Assembly: GCA_946807835.1 (NCBI GenBank)
Contig: OX327699.1
Coordinates: forward strand, 17,658,014-17,722,013
DNA from: Ailanthus altissimus
Taxonomy: Eukaryota > Streptophyta > Magnoliopsida > Sapindales > Simaroubaceae
Direction: 5' to 3'
Length of the DNA: 64,000 nucleotides
Part shown: positions 10,975 through 22,246 of the stretch, in pieces
Layout: the number at the start of each line of letters is the position of its first letter
Numbering within the stretch: position 1 is the stretch's first letter
Translations under genes and position numbers: made by a program
The notes under the pieces: model-generated
What the model was told of the DNA's origin: nothing
The model's input: the letters and a program-made list of their open reading frames with translations, nothing else
Databases searched by the model: none

Positions 10975-13900
10975 ATGGACCCCTCCATAATGAAGCTCCT
11001 CGAAGAAGACGAGGTCTTTTTCTTGAATTACACGGGAGTTTATAAATTTACTTCTGTAAGATTTATTTTCTTCGTTGGCTCTTAAAATTGGCGCAGGATG
11101 AGTCCATGCATTCGGGCGCTGACGTGGAGGCGTTCCAGGCTGCCTTAAATCGGGATATTGGCGGCGATGCGTCTACTTCTCAGCCGTCTGATTCAGATTC
11201 CGGTATCAGCTTGACCTTATTTGTTTAATTTATTCGATTTTATTGTTTGTGCTATGCAATTTTACATGTTCTTGATCCGTAGGAGAAAATTCAAATACTA
11301 ATGAGTAGAAAGAAACTAAATTCTCATTTAATATTTAGACTGAGAGTGATATTGGTTAATTCTAGAGCCTCTACATACTTGGTGGGTGCTTGGTCAATCA
11401 ATTAACTCCAGCTGATTTTGGGATTATTATTTGGCAGGAACTAGCATCTTCGGTGAATTACTGTTGTTCTATGATTCTACATTTTCAAGTTAATTTTTTG
11501 TTGAAAAATTGTGTAATTTACCGCTCACATGTCGCCTTTTATTTATGTTTCATCCTCGTTTGCTTATAAATGTCACTGATTGGTTTTATGATGTTGGCAA
11601 CTTAAAATCACAATAGCTTTGGTTCAAGGAATTGACAGCAATAATAACAGTCAGCCAATGGTTCAGTGGCAAAATGCCAGCCAAGGTGAGAATACAAACT
11701 TTCAAAGTCAACAAGGTCTAGAAATAGTGCGGCAGCAGGAGCAGCATTCACAACAGATGGAGGTCCCGCAACATGGATCGGTCGCTGAGAATCAGCTGCA
11801 GCAAAATGTCAGCTCAGTCTCCGAGGAACATAATCGCCATCCTTTACAACAAAAAAAATCCCATGATGATCATCAAAAAGTGCCGGCAGCAGAACAAACT
11901 TCTACCAAGATTCCTCAAACAACTGGGATTGCGATTTCTGAGAAAAACCCTGTCCTGACACACGTGCCTGAGAGAATGAAAAATCAAGTTGCCGAATCTC
12001 AATATTCAAAAATACAAAAGATGAGTAGTAATCAACCGTCAACAGGCACAGAGCACGCTAATAACCCTATGAATCGTGGTAAACAAGTGCCATTTGCCTT
12101 GTTGCTTCCTGCCTTAGTACCGCATCTCGATAAAGATAGAGCTATGCAGCTTCATACTCTATACGGTAAACTGAAGGTTGGTCTGTGATACTAATTTCTT
12201 TAATGAAATATTCTGTTTTCTTCATATGAAATGAGCTAATTGCCTTATCTGTTGTCCTGATTTCTCTGTAGAAAAATGAAATTGTTAAAGATGTTTTTGC
12301 CCGGCACATGAGGGATATTGTAGGTGACCAGATGCTTAGATTGGCTGTAAATAAAATGCAATCACAGGTGAATACAGAATGAGTTTAATTTAATCATAAT
12401 GAACTTTGTACTCTCTTGCTTGATTGCATGTCAGAATCAAATAAACTGGTGTGTCCCAAATTTGCAGATGGGTGCCAATCAGTTCCAGTTACAGTCCCAA
12501 GCTTCAGTACGACAACAACAGTTAAAGATGCCATCTGGTAGTGCTGGTGCTACACAGTTTAGTGATACCCACTCATTTGCGCAGCTCAATCAGAAGGTCT
12601 CCAACTCTCCTGCTGATCCAGCTCATGTTTCTGCTTCATCAGTCCAAGGGCAAGCTGGTACGAGCCATCCAATTAAGGAAAACAATGATAAAAAATCTCG
12701 AGAGCTGGAACATCAGTCAGGTTCTCATGGAATACATGCAAGTCAAATATCTTCCTCCATCCCTGTTAATCAAGAAAGAGAACGCTCTTCAGCTCCTATA
12801 CAAGGACTCAGCAAGCAGCAGCAGCAACAGCATTTACACTTTCCACAAACTTCCTTTTCCATGTATGGAAGTAGCAGTGGTAATTATCATCCATACTCTT
12901 GGGCAAATGTCAATCCTTCGCCATCATCTCTGAAGCCACATCCTCATGATCCACAGATGAGGCCAATGACACATCATCAAAGCATGGTATCAACTCCGTC
13001 AGGGGGGGCAAGCCAAGCCATGAATATGATGAGTGTGCCTAAGTTTGAGAGGCAAAATTCTATTAATGATTCAGGTAAGGTGCAGAGTGGTTCGATTTCT
13101 CACTTTACAAACAGTTCAACATTGCAACAGAGTTCGGTTTCTTGGCAAGCATCAGCAAATAAAGAGCAGAGTTCTGGACCTTTGTCATCAATGACATATG
13201 TAAAGGCAGAACCAGTTGATCAGACTACTGACCAGCAGCACAAATTGCATTCCTCTATCCCACAGGGATTGTCTGCTGCACAGGTTGAACAGGGAAATAC
13301 GGTTCTGGGAACTTTGAAGGATGCCACTTTTGAGAAGCAGTCTCCTGGAATGGGTTTTTCTGCATCTACTAGCTTAAAACCTTCAAATTCAGTTTCTCCT
13401 TCCACAACACAGCTGGATTCTAACATCCCAGTAAGATTGTCTCAGTCCTAATGTACTTAATAATGCATTTTGTTTTGTAAGGTCTTTTCTTGTTCTCCCT
13501 GTGTGTTCTTATTGTTGTGTTTCAACCTCCGAGAACCGTTGTTTCATTTAAAAGGCTAATGATATTGAAGGCTGATTCATATTAAAGTAATAACGCATAA
13601 AAACATGGGCCTTGCATGTTCAGTGTCTCATTAAATGAGGAGATTTTAGGCCCAGTGGATTAAGTATTACAGTTGAAAAGACATTTGATATTCTTTCTCC
13701 TTGTTGCTGTTGTCTCATCAGTTAAGCTCTCGGATGCCTTCTGCAACCTCTTCACCTGGAGTTAATGCTAAAACACCTCCCAAAAAGCCTTATGTTGGCC
13801 AGAAAAAACCGCTTGAACCACCTGGTTCATCACCACCTCTGCCGAGGTAAATTAAATCTTTTTGCCATATAACAGTACGTGAATGATTTTGCTTGTTTGG

Positions 13901-15934
13901 TTTGAATTATTTTATTCATACTCGATATAGCATGTTAATATAACTTATGGAAACTAATACAGTAAGAAGCAAAAGGTATCTGGGGCCTTTCTGGATCAAA
14001 GTATTGAACAACTCAATGATGTTACTGCTGTCAGTGGAGTTAACCTCAGGGTAGGTTTCCGTCCTATCTTTCTATTTTTTAACTATTCTATACAATAAAT
14101 TTTAGATTGTTAAGTCGTGAAGGGTGAGAACTTTTTAAATTGAAATAGAGAATTTCTTAGTCCATCTGACATTCTGCTGTTAAATAGGAAGAAGAAGAAC
14201 AACTGTTTTCTGGGCCCAAGGAGGACAGTCGAGTTTCAGAAGCATCTCGAAGGGTTGTGCAAGAAGAAGAAGAAAGGCTAATTTTGCAGAAAATTCCCTT
14301 GCCGAAAAAATTGGCTGAGATCAGTTAGTATTCTACTTACTCCTATGTTGATGTGTTCCATATTTTCATAGATGCATGAACTTTATGCTCACATAAGCTA
14401 TAATCTGCACACTGCTTGTTATGTAAATTAATGTAATTTGTCTCTTTATGGCAGTGGCCAAATGTGGTTTGAAGAATATGAGCAATGACATTGAGCGATG
14501 CTTGTCCTTGGTAAGATGCTAGCTAGTCAATCCGTTTTAATGATCTTTTTAGATGTTTGCTCATGTGGCTAAATCTTTAGTGTGTTGAGGAGAGGATGCA
14601 CGGACTATTATGCAACCTAATCAGATTGTCAAAACAGGTCAGTCTTTTATTTTTATTTTTATTTTATCAGGTGCCTATTAGCTCCCATCATGTTTTTCTC
14701 ATTTAAACGCATTTCTATAGCGGGTTGATGCAGAAAAAACTAGACATCAGACAATTATTACCTCAGATATTCGGCCACAAATTATGGTTATTAACCGTAA
14801 GGCTAGGGAAGAATGGGAGAAGAAGCAGGCTGAGGCAGAAAAGCTCCGAACAGTTAATGAAGTGAGTCTCTTGTGCATTTTAGGCATTATATACGAAATG
14901 AGTTTCTGATTGCTCATACACTCATAAACAGACATGCATAGAGAAACATGCTCATGTCCGCACACACATCCATTTGGTGATGATATTAGCATTTTGTTCA
15001 AGTTTTATGTTTATAATCTCTAAAATGCAGCCTGAGGGTGATAGTGGAGTTGATGGTGATAAGGAGAAAGATGATGGTCGTGGGAAATCAGTGAAGGTAT
15101 CAAGGATTATCAGTCTGCTGAGCATTCATATATTGACCACTTGTGTATTGTCCTGTCTTTTATAACTTTCTTCTGGGCTTTGCAGGTGAACAAAGAGGAG
15201 GATGACAAAATGAGGACCACAGCTGCAAATGTTGCTGCTCGTGCTGCTGTTGGGGGAGATGACATGTTGTCCAAATGGCAACTGATGGCTGAGCAAGCCC
15301 GGCAGAAACGTGAGGGAGGGACGGATGCAGCATCTGGTACTCAAGCAGGAAAAGATGACTACCGTAAACCTCCATCAACATCTGGAATGAATATGAAGGA
15401 TAATCAAGAAGCAGAGAAAAGAAGCCAAACAACTACTACTTCTGGTAACTGTGATTCAAATCTATCAACAGTCTTTCAGGAAATCTTTAGCTGGTAACTG
15501 TTTCTTGTTTCATTTCATTGCCATCACAAGAGTCCAAGCTAAAATGAGTTGCAGATTTAAGATTGGCCAAATACTTGGTGACTTTGCTATTTTGGGTTCT
15601 AACATGGGACTTGTTAGTAATACAAGTCTAGTAGTATTGACTATTATTTATAACACAAGATCAATACTTGGCATGCGACACTCTAGTGGTTATTCTGATA
15701 GCAGTGGTTTCCTATTCTTGTGATGTCTTTGTTCATCTTATTTGTTTTGTATCCTACCCTGTTTTAGCAGGCGCTGTTAGAAAATTTGGGAGGAACCAAG
15801 CTATGTTGCCTCAAAACAAGGTGGCTCGTGCTATATCTGTTAAGGACGTGGTTGCTATCCTGGAAAGAGAACCCCAAATGTCCAAGTCAACTCTGATTTA
15901 TCGCTTGTATGAGAAAATCCGGTCTGATACGTAA
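10975..15934 (+). CDS. TAF4B: Transcription initiation factor TFIID subunit 4b (TAF4b), 14 coding exons
   Basis: TAF4 is a core TFIID subunit. Its histone-fold region pairs with TAF12, and it acts in nuclear RNA polymerase II initiation. My exons are 10975-11013, 11097-11202, 11617-12176, 12272-12367, 12468-13430, 13722-13846, 13963-14050, 14188-14323, 14455-14510, 14581-14637, 14721-14861, 15031-15096, 15186-15444 and 15771-15934. All introns are GT-AG, and the exons sum to 2856 nt (951 residues plus stop). The start [13 protein letters not shown] is the usual plant TAF4b start. Residues about 203-267 form the RST domain ([15 protein letters not shown], then [16 protein letters not shown]). 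The middle is Q/S/P-rich with a short polyQ, and VKAE at 512-515 fits the SUMO consensus. The conserved TAF4 domain spans about 640-915 ([37 protein letters not shown]). The C-terminus ([20 protein letters not shown]) is intact. It is slightly longer than Arabidopsis TAF4b. Neighbours are transposons. Confidence 0.95.
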
Positions 15935-16768
15935 GCTGAATAATATACCTGTTGCTGTAATTGCCATGGCTCATAATACATAGCCTTCTGGTACCAGAGA
16001 ATCGCATTTGACGCTAGGGTTACTTCATCGACAGCGATAGTGATAGTAAGGTACCGCGCGAATAGAATGTGTTAGAGCATTCATTTAAATTTGAGTGCTT
16101 CTCTCATTCTTTTTTTCTAGCAGATGTCTTCTACGGTAGTCGGTCGTAAAGTTGCCGCTTGCATTTGTAGTATTATTAGGGTCATAAGTTCTTGTATAGA
16201 AAATTTCTCTTATAACCAAAGCGCATTTTGTGCCCCATAAGAATGCGGTAGATAGATCTCAAAATCTGAGTTATTTAGGTATAGTGAATGTATTAGATTT
16301 GTATCTTCTAATGGAAGTGAAAGTGGTAATTTGTAACACAATCCACCCAACTCGATACCAACATATGAACACAACCCAAAATTCATAGGTTCGGGTTGGT
16401 TTAAGATGATAGATTGGTAAGCTATTAATGTGGGTATGACATGATTAATTAATAATTCTGTTGGATCCAATTTTTAGGTCTTTAACACATTAATTCATTT
16501 AAGACATAATTTATTACTTATTATGTTTTTTCAGAAGTTTGATAAAATATATTAAATTGGTGATGCATTTACGATACCACGTTAAATGGGTTGAGCTCGA
16601 AGCAAAAATCTTATTTTGTTTAATACTTGACCTAAGACAACATGAACTAATTGGATACCACCTAATAAAACGAATTGAGTTTAAAGTAAAAAAAAAAAAA
16701 AAAAAAAATTATTATAACCACCGAAATAGAAGGTATGAAATTTTCAATATGTAAATATTGTATCAAAT
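15935..16768 (+). other. TAF4b 3' flank, untranslated region and spacer
   Basis: Sequence after the TAF4b stop has no coding signature. The first few hundred bases are probably the 3' untranslated region. A clear polyadenylation signal cannot be chosen with confidence. A run of about 20 A lies at about 16688-16708. The stretch ends at the target duplication of the LINE. Confidence 0.5.
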
Positions 16769-16780
16769 TTTCTTGTGTTA
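16769..16780. repeat. LINE target-site duplication, left copy
   Basis: TTTCTTGTGTTA is identical to 22370-22381, directly after the poly-A tail. It defines the exact 5' end of the LINE. Confidence 0.9.
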
Positions 16781-16850
16781 AACAGCGAAAGGTGACGTGG
16801 CATAGTAGGGTTTTTTCTCTCGGCGCACAGAACTAACTTACGTCGTATCC

Positions 16851-18647
16851 ATGAGGAAGAAAAAATCGAACAAAATGCCGCCGTCTCCGTCCGCTCGCGG
16901 TGCCCGGAATCGCTCGCCTAGCGAGCAAGTGAACGATGGTAGCGCCCAGCTTGCTGCCGATCCTCCTTCTGCAGCCGTTCCTCCTACTGCTGCTGCTCCT
17001 CCCTCTGCTGCCTATCCTCCGCCGGCGTCCCACGCGGCTGCTCCCCCGTTCGCTGCTTCCGGGTGTGGGGATCCTCTGGCAGCCTTGTCCGAGTTGCCTT
17101 CGGGGTGTTCTGGTGATCCTCTGCGCTGTGGAGCTGCTGCAGGTGCGTCGGCCGGGACCGTCGGGTCTCCTGCGGGGGCTGCCGAGGTTCTTGCACAGGG
17201 GGTTGTGCTGTGCTCTGCCGGCTCCCGGGTTGCTGGAACGAAGGCTCCTGGCCCCCCTACGAATGGAGATTCTTCCAGGGCCGCACCGGCGCTCGGGAAT
17301 GGCGGTCGCGCTCCGGCTGGCTTGGCCTCCATGGTTCCTGCCTCCGCGGATTCTGGGCTGTCCGTCGGGGCTCCTCCGGTGGCTCCAGAAAGTGCGGCCA
17401 TGCGCAGGAGCAACGGGCTTCCCGCGGTGTTGGCTGTCGGCTTGGGTCCGGCGCCGGCTGTTTGTGGGGCGGGATACGGGGCGTCGTCCGCTGTTGCTGC
17501 TGCTACACTGGGCGCGGTTGCTACAGTACCCGCGAGTGCTACAGTACCCGCTGTTGCTACAGTACCCGCGGGTGCTACATTGGCAGATTGCGAGGGCAGA
17601 AAGGGCGTACAATCTAACAGGCCTTGGGTATCTTTATTTGCTGACAACCGTACTCGAAGCCATGGCAGTGAACTACAATTTGTCCCCCCGACAATCTCAA
17701 ATGGTAAGAAAATTGTGAAATTCAATAGTAATGAACTTAAAGAAGAAGAGGAAAGGTGGCAGCATGCATTAATTGGGTGTGTGTATGGATTGTGCCCCCA
17801 ATTTCAACCTCTCCAAGCTTTTATAACGCGCCGTTGGAGGCAATTTGGCCTTATCTCGATCCACTCCATCAAAGATGGGGTGTTTCTGTTTAACTTTGAG
17901 AATGAATATGGGCAACAAAAAGCTCTTGAGGATGGTCCACTGACCTTTGATAAACGCCCTTTGATACTCAAAGCTTGGAAACCCCGAATGGTAATGGATG
18001 TGGCAAGTATCAGAACTTTACCTATTTGGGTGCAATTCCCAGGATTACCGTGGGAATTCTGGAGCCCCTCGCTGTTGAGTCGTATCGCCAGCTCGTTGGG
18101 ATCCCCTAAATTTAGCGACCAATGTACTTTGAACAGAACAAGGCTGGCATTTGCGAGGGTCCTGGTGGATATGGATGTGGATGGTGATTTCCCTTCCATG
18201 ATTACATTAGAGGACGAAGAGGGTAATATGGTTAGGCAGGAGGTGACTTATGAGTGGAAGCCATCAGTATGCTCTAAATGTAAACGGGTTGGTCATGATG
18301 GGAAAGACTGCTTGACAGGGATAAAACAAGTGTGGAAAGCAAAAGGGAATGATCAGAATAATCAAAGAGAAGCTGAAGTACCTATTGGCCACCCGGAGAT
18401 GCCAGAACCAAAAGAGTTAAATCTAAGTAAAACAGAAGGGGAGATACAGACGCCAGAGGGAAATGAGGCGCATGGCCACACAGATAAGGCAACAAAACAA
18501 ATGCCAGGAACCGGGGGAACAGAGGAGATCCAGGTAATGGACAGATTTAACCTAAGGAAGACTATTACTCTGACACATGATGTGGGAATTATAGGGAAGG
18601 GTCGACGTGCCAAAAGGAACTCTAAATCCCCACATAGGGGACAATGA
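16851..18647 (+). CDS. LINE ORF1: DUF4283 and zinc-knuckle nucleic-acid-binding protein
   Basis: This 598-residue protein is the ORF1 type found in plant L1 elements and presumably coats the element RNA. Residues 1 to about 270 are Ala/Pro/Ser/Gly-rich and GC-rich in DNA, with three 15-base repeats encoding ATVPA near residues 224-243. Residues about 300-385 match DUF4283 (WQHALIGCVYGLCPQFQPL, RRWRQFGLISI, FENEYGQQKALEDGP). At about 473-486 a zinc knuckle CSKCKRVGHDGKDC fits CX2CX4HX4C. The C-terminal third is charged. The ATG at 16851 is the first in frame after the 70-bp leader. The stop overlaps the ORF2 start as ATGA. The GC-rich half differs sharply from the AT-rich surroundings and opens long shadow frames on both strands. 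Confidence 0.92.
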   Translation: MRKKKSNKMPPSPSARGARNRSPSEQVNDGSAQLAADPPSAAVPPTAAAPPSAAYPPPASHAAAPPFAASGCGDPLAALSELPSGCSGDPLRCGAAAGASAGTVGSPAGAAEVLAQGVVLCSAGSRVAGTKAPGPPTNGDSSRAAPALGNGGRAPAGLASMVPASADSGLSVGAPPVAPESAAMRRSNGLPAVLAVGLGPAPAVCGAGYGASSAVAAATLGAVATVPASATVPAVATVPAGATLADCEGRKGVQSNRPWVSLFADNRTRSHGSELQFVPPTISNGKKIVKFNSNELKEEEERWQHALIGCVYGLCPQFQPLQAFITRRWRQFGLISIHSIKDGVFLFNFENEYGQQKALEDGPLTFDKRPLILKAWKPRMVMDVASIRTLPIWVQFPGLPWEFWSPSLLSRIASSLGSPKFSDQCTLNRTRLAFARVLVDMDVDGDFPSMITLEDEEGNMVRQEVTYEWKPSVCSKCKRVGHDGKDCLTGIKQVWKAKGNDQNNQREAEVPIGHPEMPEPKELNLSKTEGEIQTPEGNEAHGHTDKATKQMPGTGGTEEIQVMDRFNLRKTITLTHDVGIIGKGRRAKRNSKSPHRGQ

Positions 18648-21600
18648 TCGCAAGCTGGAACATTCGGGGTCTCCATGACCCCTGCAAACAATCAGAGGTA
18701 CGGGCTCTGATTAAATCTTGTCGATTATGTATTTTGGGATTGTTAGAAACAAAAGTGAAACTGTCTAATCTAGATACCATTTGGAAGAAGTTGGCATTAC
18801 GAGAGTGGAAACTAGATAATAATTCTGAGTGCCTAGACATGGGAAGAATATGGATCGCCTTTAATCCGGCTAAATGCAATGTCACGATCTTACAAAAACA
18901 CCAACAATTCATACATAGTAGAGTGATTATTGATGGTATGATGTTTTACTGGACTCTGGTTTATGGTGCCTCTGCTAGTATTGAGAGAGAGAACCTGTGG
19001 AAGGACCTTAGGGAGGATTTGTCTCCCAACACTATACCGTGGTTAATCCAAGGAGACTTCAACAATGTACTCAGCAACAATGACAGAATTGGCGGTCAAT
19101 GGGTTAATGATAACATGGTAGAACAGTTCAAAAACTGGATATCGAGACTAGAGTTATTCGAGTTAAAGAACCATGGTTGTCACTACACTTGGTGTAACAA
19201 TCAAACAGGTGGACAACGAATTTGGAGGAAAATTGACTGGGCATTTGTTAATGGAAAGTGGCTGGATGCATTGGAGTTTTCTGAGTGTGAAGTTCTTCCA
19301 GCGGGCATTTCAGATCACTCTCCTCTCGTGGTCTCCATTTCTAGAGCTTCATATATTGGGAAGGTTCCTTTCAAGTTCTTCAACGCCTGGTGTAATCACA
19401 GTGATTTTCTTCCCACAGTCGAGAGAGAGTGGCAGCATGTTTGTCATGGTCCCCCAATGGCCAAGGTATGGTTTAAACTAAAGCTATTGAAGCCCAAGCT
19501 AAAAGAGCTTAATATGGTCTTCTTCTCGGACATCCAGCAAAAGATTGAAGATTACAAACTGATGTTGGCCTCATTACAGAGTAGTCTGATCTATGACCCT
19601 TTCAACCAAACCCTTCAAGATGAGGAAAGGGGCATTTACCAACATTTAAGGAATCTTATTTATGCTGAAGAAAGCATTGTCAGACAAAAATCCAGAATCA
19701 GATGGATTCAAATGGGGGATTCAAACACCAGCTACTTTCATAAGTCAGTTAAGCAAAGAAGAGCTCGGAATAGAATCATTTCGATTGAAAACCCAAACGG
19801 AGAAATTGTTGAAGACCCCACGGTTGTGAAAGAAGCCATTGTCCGATACTACAAAGATTTGTTGGGTACCCCTACCTCCCATAGGACGTCCATACAAAAA
19901 AGAATTATGGACGCGGGCCCTAAATTGAAGGTTGATGATAGAGACATGTTGAATGCCCCTGTCACAGAACAAGAAGTCAGAAGTGCTATCTTCAGCATCA
20001 ATGGTGATAAAGCCCCTGGACCGGATGGCTATAACAGTTGCTTCTTTCAAAAATGCTGGCACATAATAGGAAGGGAGGTCACTGCAGCTGTGCAACATCT
20101 CTTCTCCTCAGGTCAGTTCTACAACCCCATAAATGCCACTGCCATTACCCTTGTGCCTAAGGTTCATAATCCTCATAGCTTGGGGGACTATAGACCAATT
20201 GCATGTTGTACCGTCCTCTACAAATGTATTACCAAAATTATAACATGCAGACTGAGGAGAGTGGTGAGCTACTTGGTCAGCCCTAGTCAATCAGCATTTA
20301 TCCCTAATAGGAAGATATCAGATAATGTCTTACTAGCTCATGAGCTTGTGAGGGGTTATGATCGCAACAGTGGGAGCCCAAGGTGTGCTCTTAAAATAGA
20401 TCTCCGCAAAGCTTATGATTCAGTATCTTGGGATTTCCTAGAAGAGGTATTGATGGGTCTGAATTTCCCTTATCACTTTATCAACATCATCATGAAGTGT
20501 GTCAGAACAAGCACGTACTCAGTTATGGTAAATGGCAGACTAGAAGGCTTTTTCCCGGGGAAGAAAGGTTTGAGGCAGGGGGATCCCATGTCCCCTTTGC
20601 TTTTTGTTATGGCCATGGAATACCTCAGTAGGAGCCTAAGTTGTATTCCTCAAAACCAGTTTATATATCACAAAGGGTGTAACAGGCTGAAACTAAACCA
20701 CTTGATGTTCGCAGATGACCTATTGTTGTTCTCTAATGGGGATGTCAAGTCCGTGGGCTTCTTTAAACAAGCACTTGATGATTTCTCAATGGTCTCAGGG
20801 TTGCACCTAAACGCTGGTAAGAGCTTCATCTTCTTTGGGAATGTGCCTCAACCTACCAAGGAGACAATCCTTCAAGTGACTCAGTTCCAGCAAGGTGTTT
20901 TGCCTATCAAATACTTAGGTATCCCCTTAATCTCTGGAGGACTGAAGAAAGACCACTGTCAGGAGCTCATTAATAGGATCTCTGCAAGAATCTCAAGCTG
21001 GACTGTGAAATATCTGAGCTATGCGGGGCGGTTGCAATTAATAAAATCAGTCATAATGAGCATGCATGTCTACTGGAGTTCTATGTTCACCCTGCCTAAG
21101 TCGGTCACCAAAGAAATTGAAAGCAAATGTCGTAATTTCTTATGGCATGGAAGTAACCAGCAGGGGAAGAGAGGTTTAGTGGGCTGGAATGAGGTATGCA
21201 AAGATAAAATTGAGGGGGGTCTTGGCATTAAATCTATAAGCTTGTGGAATTCAGCGGCAGTTACTAAACACATCTGGGAGCTGGTTGCTGTGAAAGCCTC
21301 ATTGTGGGCAAAATGGGTAATTGATAACAAACTGCGGAGACTAAGTTTTTGGGGCATCACAAAGCCAATGGATGGTAGCTGGACTTGGAGGAAGATGCTG
21401 GGATTGAGAAGTCAGATAAAACAATTGTTCTCCTATGAATTGGGCAACGGCAAGTCCTTTCAATTTTGGTGGGATCCATGGCTGGGTGGAGAATCAATAG
21501 TTAATAAATTCCCCCACATACAAATCTCCGATGCGGATATTCCTCGGGGTGCAAAGGTTAATGAACTATGGCAGCATGGTCATTGGAACCTTCCTGACCC

Positions 21601-22246
21601 TTTGGACGAGTACACTTCTCAGGTATGGGACTATCTCCGTAAAAATATTTCAATTTCGGAAAGAGAAGATAGAATTTCATTCACCGCAAGTCCCAATGCA
21701 AAGTTTTCCATTGCGAGTACTTGGAGATATCTTAAGAACAATGAGGCTAAGGTGGGATGGAGTAAACTGATATGGGGAACGCAACATATACCTAGACACA
21801 GCTTCGTTACTTGGTTAGCTTTGAAGAACAGATTATCTACCAGAGAGAGACTTAAAAAATGGGGGGTTATCCCATCAGATGATTGCCCCCTTTGTGGTAA
21901 TGACAAGGAAACAATCTCACACTTATTCTTCCAATGCAACTTTTGTAGTGAAATTTGGCACAAAGTACTAAGGGCGTGTCAACTCAATCAGTGCCCGAAC
22001 AGATGGCAACGAGTAATCTCCTTCATGTGCAGGAAATCTAAAGGCAAATCCACTCTCAGTAAGATTAGAAGAGTATCGTTCTGCGCTACAATCTACTTTA
22101 TTTGGAGAGAACGGAATTTGAAGGTCTTCCAACAGAAAACTCCTTCTACAAGCGAAGTTTACCAAAAGATTAAGGATGTTATTTGGATTAGATGTATAAG
22201 TGCTGTAAATGGCCAAGGGATTGACCACATTGCAGTTGGTTGGTAA
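18644..22246 (+). CDS. LINE ORF2: endonuclease, reverse transcriptase and C-terminal zinc-binding domain
   Basis: This is a 1200-residue polyprotein with no interruption. The N-terminus MIASWNIRGLHDP begins an APE-type endonuclease, with LLETK near 35, IQGDFNN near 140 and the catalytic SDH near 223-225. The reverse transcriptase has APGPDGY, LVPKVHNPHSLGDYRPIAC, LRQGDPMSPLLF and the catalytic FADD at about 689-692. The C-terminal zf-RVT region holds CPLCGNDKETISHLFFQC near 1080. No RNase H domain is evident at the end, unlike some plant LINEs. The start ATG overlaps the ORF1 stop by one base (ATGA at 18644-18647), which suggests coupled re-initiation. All key catalytic residues that I can recognise are present, so the protein may be active. 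Activity is not shown by sequence. Confidence 0.93.
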   Translation: MIASWNIRGLHDPCKQSEVRALIKSCRLCILGLLETKVKLSNLDTIWKKLALREWKLDNNSECLDMGRIWIAFNPAKCNVTILQKHQQFIHSRVIIDGMMFYWTLVYGASASIERENLWKDLREDLSPNTIPWLIQGDFNNVLSNNDRIGGQWVNDNMVEQFKNWISRLELFELKNHGCHYTWCNNQTGGQRIWRKIDWAFVNGKWLDALEFSECEVLPAGISDHSPLVVSISRASYIGKVPFKFFNAWCNHSDFLPTVEREWQHVCHGPPMAKVWFKLKLLKPKLKELNMVFFSDIQQKIEDYKLMLASLQSSLIYDPFNQTLQDEERGIYQHLRNLIYAEESIVRQKSRIRWIQMGDSNTSYFHKSVKQRRARNRIISIENPNGEIVEDPTVVKEAIVRYYKDLLGTPTSHRTSIQKRIMDAGPKLKVDDRDMLNAPVTEQEVRSAIFSINGDKAPGPDGYNSCFFQKCWHIIGREVTAAVQHLFSSGQFYNPINATAITLVPKVHNPHSLGDYRPIACCTVLYKCITKIITCRLRRVVSYLVSPSQSAFIPNRKISDNVLLAHELVRGYDRNSGSPRCALKIDLRKAYDSVSWDFLEEVLMGLNFPYHFINIIMKCVRTSTYSVMVNGRLEGFFPGKKGLRQGDPMSPLLFVMAMEYLSRSLSCIPQNQFIYHKGCNRLKLNHLMFADDLLLFSNGDVKSVGFFKQALDDFSMVSGLHLNAGKSFIFFGNVPQPTKETILQVTQFQQGVLPIKYLGIPLISGGLKKDHCQELINRISARISSWTVKYLSYAGRLQLIKSVIMSMHVYWSSMFTLPKSVTKEIESKCRNFLWHGSNQQGKRGLVGWNEVCKDKIEGGLGIKSISLWNSAAVTKHIWELVAVKASLWAKWVIDNKLRRLSFWGITKPMDGSWTWRKMLGLRSQIKQLFSYELGNGKSFQFWWDPWLGGESIVNKFPHIQISDADIPRGAKVNELWQHGHWNLPDPLDEYTSQVWDYLRKNISISEREDRISFTASPNAKFSIASTWRYLKNNEAKVGWSKLIWGTQHIPRHSFVTWLALKNRLSTRERLKKWGVIPSDDCPLCGNDKETISHLFFQCNFCSEIWHKVLRACQLNQCPNRWQRVISFMCRKSKGKSTLSKIRRVSFCATIYFIWRERNLKVFQQKTPSTSEVYQKIKDVIWIRCISAVNGQGIDHIAVGW

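Noticed and set aside
15141..15723. Separate short genes near the TAF4b 3' end
   Set aside because: These frames are TAF4b exon 13 read into its intron. The conserved protein continues by splicing from 15444 to 15771.
16833..17725. Long open frames on minus (259, 237 and 70 codons) and alternative plus frames over the LINE ORF1 start
   Set aside because: They lie in GC-rich low-complexity DNA where stops are rare in all frames. None has a recognisable domain, and the plus-strand ORF1 continues into DUF4283 and a zinc knuckle.
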